Below, in pieces: positions 61,195-64,000 of a DNA stretch of 64,000 bases (position 1 is its first letter; each line of letters opens with the position of its first letter). The DNA lies in assembly GCA_045106765.1 (NCBI GenBank), contig JBGCFD010000038.1:1-64000 (forward strand). Direction: 5' to 3'. This DNA is from CAJQQY01 sp045106765 (GTDB lineage: Bacteria > Bacteroidota > Bacteroidia > Chitinophagales > Saprospiraceae). The notes under the pieces were generated by a model. That model saw only the letters and a program-made list of their open reading frames with translations, did no database searches and was not told where the DNA came from. Both the position numbers and the translations under genes were made by a program.

Positions 61195-63564
61195 TTACTG
61201 TTTTACTAGCTTCAAAGTCTGTAAAATTTTTCCTTCTACTTCAAGAGTAATCATGTAAATTCCAGCGTTCCAATTTTTTCCTACCTCGATTCTGTTAATG
61301 TTATCTTCAATGTTAATAGATTGAACTAACTGTCCTAAAACATTAAATACGCTTACCTGTGCCTGATCAAAATCATTGTCAAAATCTAACTCTACAAAAG
61401 TTTTTTCATCAAATGGATTTGGATAAATTTCGAAATCAATTCCTTTAGCCTCTAAGTCAGCAGTTGACGACGGCATTCCTTCTTCCACGATAAATGCATC
61501 TAATGCTGCTTCTACCAGGTGCCCTCCAGGTTGATCTTGAGCAGTATAAATCATCGTCATATTATCAGTAATATCAATCACATCTGAAAGAATAAAAGAG
61601 GATTCTGGTCTCCACTCAGAATTTGATTCAGTAATTATTTCCAATATAACTTCATCAGATCCATTGGAAACTGAAATGACATAATCATCATTTGGATTTC
61701 CGTTTCCACCAGCATTAAAAAACCAAGTTCGGTACTTTACGATAGGCTCATTATAATTAGATAAATCCATAACAGGAGAAATAAGTTGAGTAATTCCACC
61801 ATCAATATCATCATCTCCTGCTCCTCCTCCGCCGTTTCCAGTTACGTAACATTCAATTCCAAGATCTCCTTCTACATCCATTTCAGGATTACTTTGGTTG
61901 CCTTGAGTACTTGTTCCAATAGGTTCGCCTAACTCCCATATTCCTGTTTGAGCAGAATTATTAATTTCCCAATTAAAATCAAAAAAGAAATCATCTTGAT
62001 ATCCTTCACTCAAGCTAAGTGTTACAGAGTTATTATTTGGATCAATGGAAAGTACTTCTACCGTATGGAAATACCCCCACTTTCCAGCAAAGAATTGATA
62101 ATCACCTTCGAAAATATTATTTAATGTAAAAGTACCATCACCATTTGAAGTAGTAGAATAGATTGCTCCATCGCTAGATTGAGCTACTACTGCTACATCA
62201 GCAAGAGAACTACCATCAGCCGCTTTCAAAGTATTTCCAATCATATCAATGGTTGCTATTGGAATCATTTGAACATCGAGAATAGTGATCTCTCCATTTT
62301 CGAAAACAGCAGAAGTTGTCAATGGAAAATACCCAAACTTAGTAAAGGTAACTTCAAAAGTTCCTGGAATTGCTTGACCAGTTTTATATTCTCCAACATT
62401 ATCGGAATAATCAATATTCGGCGCAGGTGCATCAATAGTAATTTCTACACCACTAATTGATGCATTAGTATTGGCGTCAGTTACTTGACCTTCAAGGTAG
62501 CAACCCTGTACATAATTTGGTTGTAATACAAATAATCCGCTTTCAATATCTGACACTAAAATAAGTCCTGAGGGTAAATATGGATATGCCCCCCAAGCTC
62601 CACTAAAGCCAGTACTTGTTGGAATAAATGTATCGAAATTCCCTACTTCAATTAAGTTGTCAGGATGTGTTGCATCCAAAATAATACAACCATCAGAATA
62701 ATAAGATACAATAACAAAGTTGTTCCAAACATGGGCATTGTGAGGAATCACTCCTTCACCAAGCGTAGTAGTTGGACGAAATAAATCTAACTCTTGAATG
62801 TCATTTAAATTAGAAACATCATATGCTCCAACAGGTGCGTTTGCTAATTCATCTGTTGTGAAAACAAAATTATTATCATCAGTTGACCAAGCATTATGAG
62901 TAAAATTAAAGGCAGTAGTTTGAACTCCCCCTAATTGAATATTCATTTTATCACTTACATCAAAAATTTGTAATCCATTGGTTAAGTTTGATGAGTACAT
63001 ATTGTTTCCTTTGGTGAAAACATCATGCGCATAACTTCCTTGAACATTATTTACAAAAACAGGATTATAAGAATCTGTAAAAACATCAAAAATCATCACC
63101 GCTCCATTATTCAAATTGCAACCTGCTAAGTACATCCAACCATCTTCATCAATATAAAGGTTATGGCATTTTTCCAAAGTACCTTCGTTGAGTAATTCTG
63201 GTTTCCAATAATAAGATTCAAAAGAAGTAGGCAAATTAGTCATATCAATTACCAACAAGCCATCAGCACCTACATCTGTAGTCACAAAGGCAAAATCTCC
63301 AAATGTTTTGATGTCTCTCCATGTAGAATTAGTACCTGGAATAAAACCAACTTGAGTTGGATTAGCAGGGTCAGCTAAAGAAACAAGCGAAGTTCCGTTA
63401 CGAACACCAACTAGTGCATATTCTGTTCCATCAGGAGCTGCATATCCCCAAATATCACTCAATTCTTCAGAGTAAGGTAAGTCGCCAACAAATGAAACAT
63501 TAAGTTGAGCTGACATGTTAAAAAACAAAAAACATAAGGCAGTTAAGAGTATTAATTTTTTCAT
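61195..63564 (-). CDS. Choice-of-anchor B surface protein with T9SS type A tail
   Basis: 789 residues from the ATG at 63564, which heads the signal peptide MKKLILLTALCFLFFNMSAQ. About 20-340 is the LVIVD-like propeller of choice-of-anchor B proteins (SDIWGYAAPDGTEYALVGVR, SLVSLADPANPTQVGFIPGT, LYIDEDGWMYLAGCN, HNAHVWNNFVIVSYYSDGCI). Two carboxypeptidase-regulatory-like domains follow from CYLEGQVTDANTNASISGVE (about 355) to about 535. A MAM-like jelly roll covers about 540-700. The last 80 residues (IDFEIYPNPFDEKTF to the end) are a type A T9SS sorting domain. It is secreted or displayed on the surface; its ligand is unknown. Confidence 0.88.
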   Translation of the reverse strand: MKKLILLTALCFLFFNMSAQLNVSFVGDLPYSEELSDIWGYAAPDGTEYALVGVRNGTSLVSLADPANPTQVGFIPGTNSTWRDIKTFGDFAFVTTDVGADGLLVIDMTNLPTSFESYYWKPELLNEGTLEKCHNLYIDEDGWMYLAGCNLNNGAVMIFDVFTDSYNPVFVNNVQGSYAHDVFTKGNNMYSSNLTNGLQIFDVSDKMNIQLGGVQTTAFNFTHNAWSTDDNNFVFTTDELANAPVGAYDVSNLNDIQELDLFRPTTTLGEGVIPHNAHVWNNFVIVSYYSDGCIILDATHPDNLIEVGNFDTFIPTSTGFSGAWGAYPYLPSGLILVSDIESGLFVLQPNYVQGCYLEGQVTDANTNASISGVEITIDAPAPNIDYSDNVGEYKTGQAIPGTFEVTFTKFGYFPLTTSAVFENGEITILDVQMIPIATIDMIGNTLKAADGSSLADVAVVAQSSDGAIYSTTSNGDGTFTLNNIFEGDYQFFAGKWGYFHTVEVLSIDPNNNSVTLSLSEGYQDDFFFDFNWEINNSAQTGIWELGEPIGTSTQGNQSNPEMDVEGDLGIECYVTGNGGGGAGDDDIDGGITQLISPVMDLSNYNEPIVKYRTWFFNAGGNGNPNDDYVISVSNGSDEVILEIITESNSEWRPESSFILSDVIDITDNMTMIYTAQDQPGGHLVEAALDAFIVEEGMPSSTADLEAKGIDFEIYPNPFDEKTFVELDFDNDFDQAQVSVFNVLGQLVQSINIEDNINRIEVGKNWNAGIYMITLEVEGKILQTLKLVKQ

Positions 63565-64000
63565 AAAAATATTTAAGTTTGATAAATTTTTCAAAAACAA
63601 ATTCTAAAAATGAAATTCATTTTAGATAAGGTTTTTTTAGAATTAATTTTTATAGCCTTAGGAATTAACAAGAGGGGATACTGATACTTTAAGGACACCA
63701 AAAGTAATATTTTACCCTTGGTTTTATATACAAGGAATGGACGTATGTCAGGTGCAATACAATTTCTAAATAGAGGGCTTATTAGACTTGTTGCCTTTTT
63801 AAAAAGTCCATTGAAAAAAGACCAAATGGAAAGATTAAAGAGAGCCGAATTAATTATTTTTTTTAAGGTTTATTATAAGTTTTAATCAATACTTGATGAA
63901 TAAGAAAATAAGATCATATAGCTTATATAATATTCTGAATAATTTAAACTGCAAAAACTTATTATTTTTTTAAAAAAAGAACTTTCTTTGTACCTTATAG
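63565..64000. other. Right-edge intergenic DNA
   Basis: AT-rich DNA upstream of the choice-of-anchor B gene. A 46-codon plus-strand frame at 63745-63885 has no family support. I see no RNA gene or repeat. A gene may start beyond the edge. Confidence 0.4.

Noticed and set aside
63745..63885. 46-codon frame near the right edge (MSGAIQFLNRG...)
   Set aside because: No ribosome-binding context, homologue or conserved feature that I can recognise.
1..64000. tRNA, rRNA, CRISPR, insertion sequence or prophage
   Set aside because: Scanning the gene-free stretches by eye showed no cloverleaf with CCA or T-loop words, no spaced direct repeats, no transposase and no phage genes.

Overview
The window looks like chromosomal DNA from a member of the Bacteroidota, most likely a Saprospiria-type lineage; this is inferred from gene content, not from a marker gene. 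It is AT-rich. Many starts lack a Shine-Dalgarno sequence, and a few promoters fit the Bacteroidota TTTG-N19/20-TAnnTTTG pattern. Type IX secretion (T9SS) cargo is abundant: three giant PKD proteins with gliding-motility-type C-termini and two proteins with type A sorting tails. There are also a GldN-like protein, a metal-type KDO8P synthase, an HU-CCDC81/SPOR protein and several lineage-typical DUF proteins. I found no rRNA, tRNA, CRISPR array, insertion sequence or prophage.

Layout. 1-2.4 kb: end of a glycan locus with three overlapping or abutting glycosyltransferase genes, the first cut by the window edge. 2.5-5.8 kb: OmpA/TSP3 outer membrane protein, a DUF6495-like protein and a LOG-like nucleotide hydrolase. 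5.8-13.5 kb: tandem triplication of PKD/T9SS surface proteins. 14-24 kb: tRNA t6A synthesis (Sua5/TsaC-like), a DUF922-like protein, a GH36 alpha-galactosidase abutting a duplicated GldN-like protein, a sterol-desaturase-like enzyme, a CotH surface protein and two lipoproteins. 24-31 kb: an Fe-S electron-transfer pair, then a collinear set of PRTase, DUF72, LOG and polyphosphate kinase. 31-40 kb: SDR plus a 57-codon gene, a giant DUF3857/transglutaminase/TPR protein, a protoporphyrinogen-oxidase-like flavoenzyme, small secreted proteins and kdsA. 40-47 kb: methyltransferase, VanW, HU/SPOR, an ArsR-DUF6428-GNAT cassette, enoyl-CoA hydratase and a PLP gamma-lyase. 47-53 kb: porin-like barrel, RluA-type pseudouridine synthase, threonine catabolism (kbl plus SDR-type threonine dehydrogenase) and an orphan HsdR-N protein. 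53-64 kb: an isolated half glycosyltransferase, a large Clp-type ATPase, a zinc-ribbon protein, a lysyl-endopeptidase-like protease and a choice-of-anchor B protein.

The most unusual gene is at 54415-57660. It is a Clp/Hsp100 double AAA+ ATPase whose first ATPase domain has lost its Walker B acidic residues. Its C-terminus reads like domain 1 plus the PCRF domain of release factor RF2, without the GGQ hydrolase domain, which suggests a ribosome-docking unfoldase. The second notable locus is the compact ArsR-DUF6428-ArsN1-like cassette (43.4-44.9 kb). It has two matching operator palindromes, one lying over the arsR -7 promoter element. The third theme is a set of palindromic intergenic elements of unrelated sequence, most starting or ending within about 12 bp of a stop codon.
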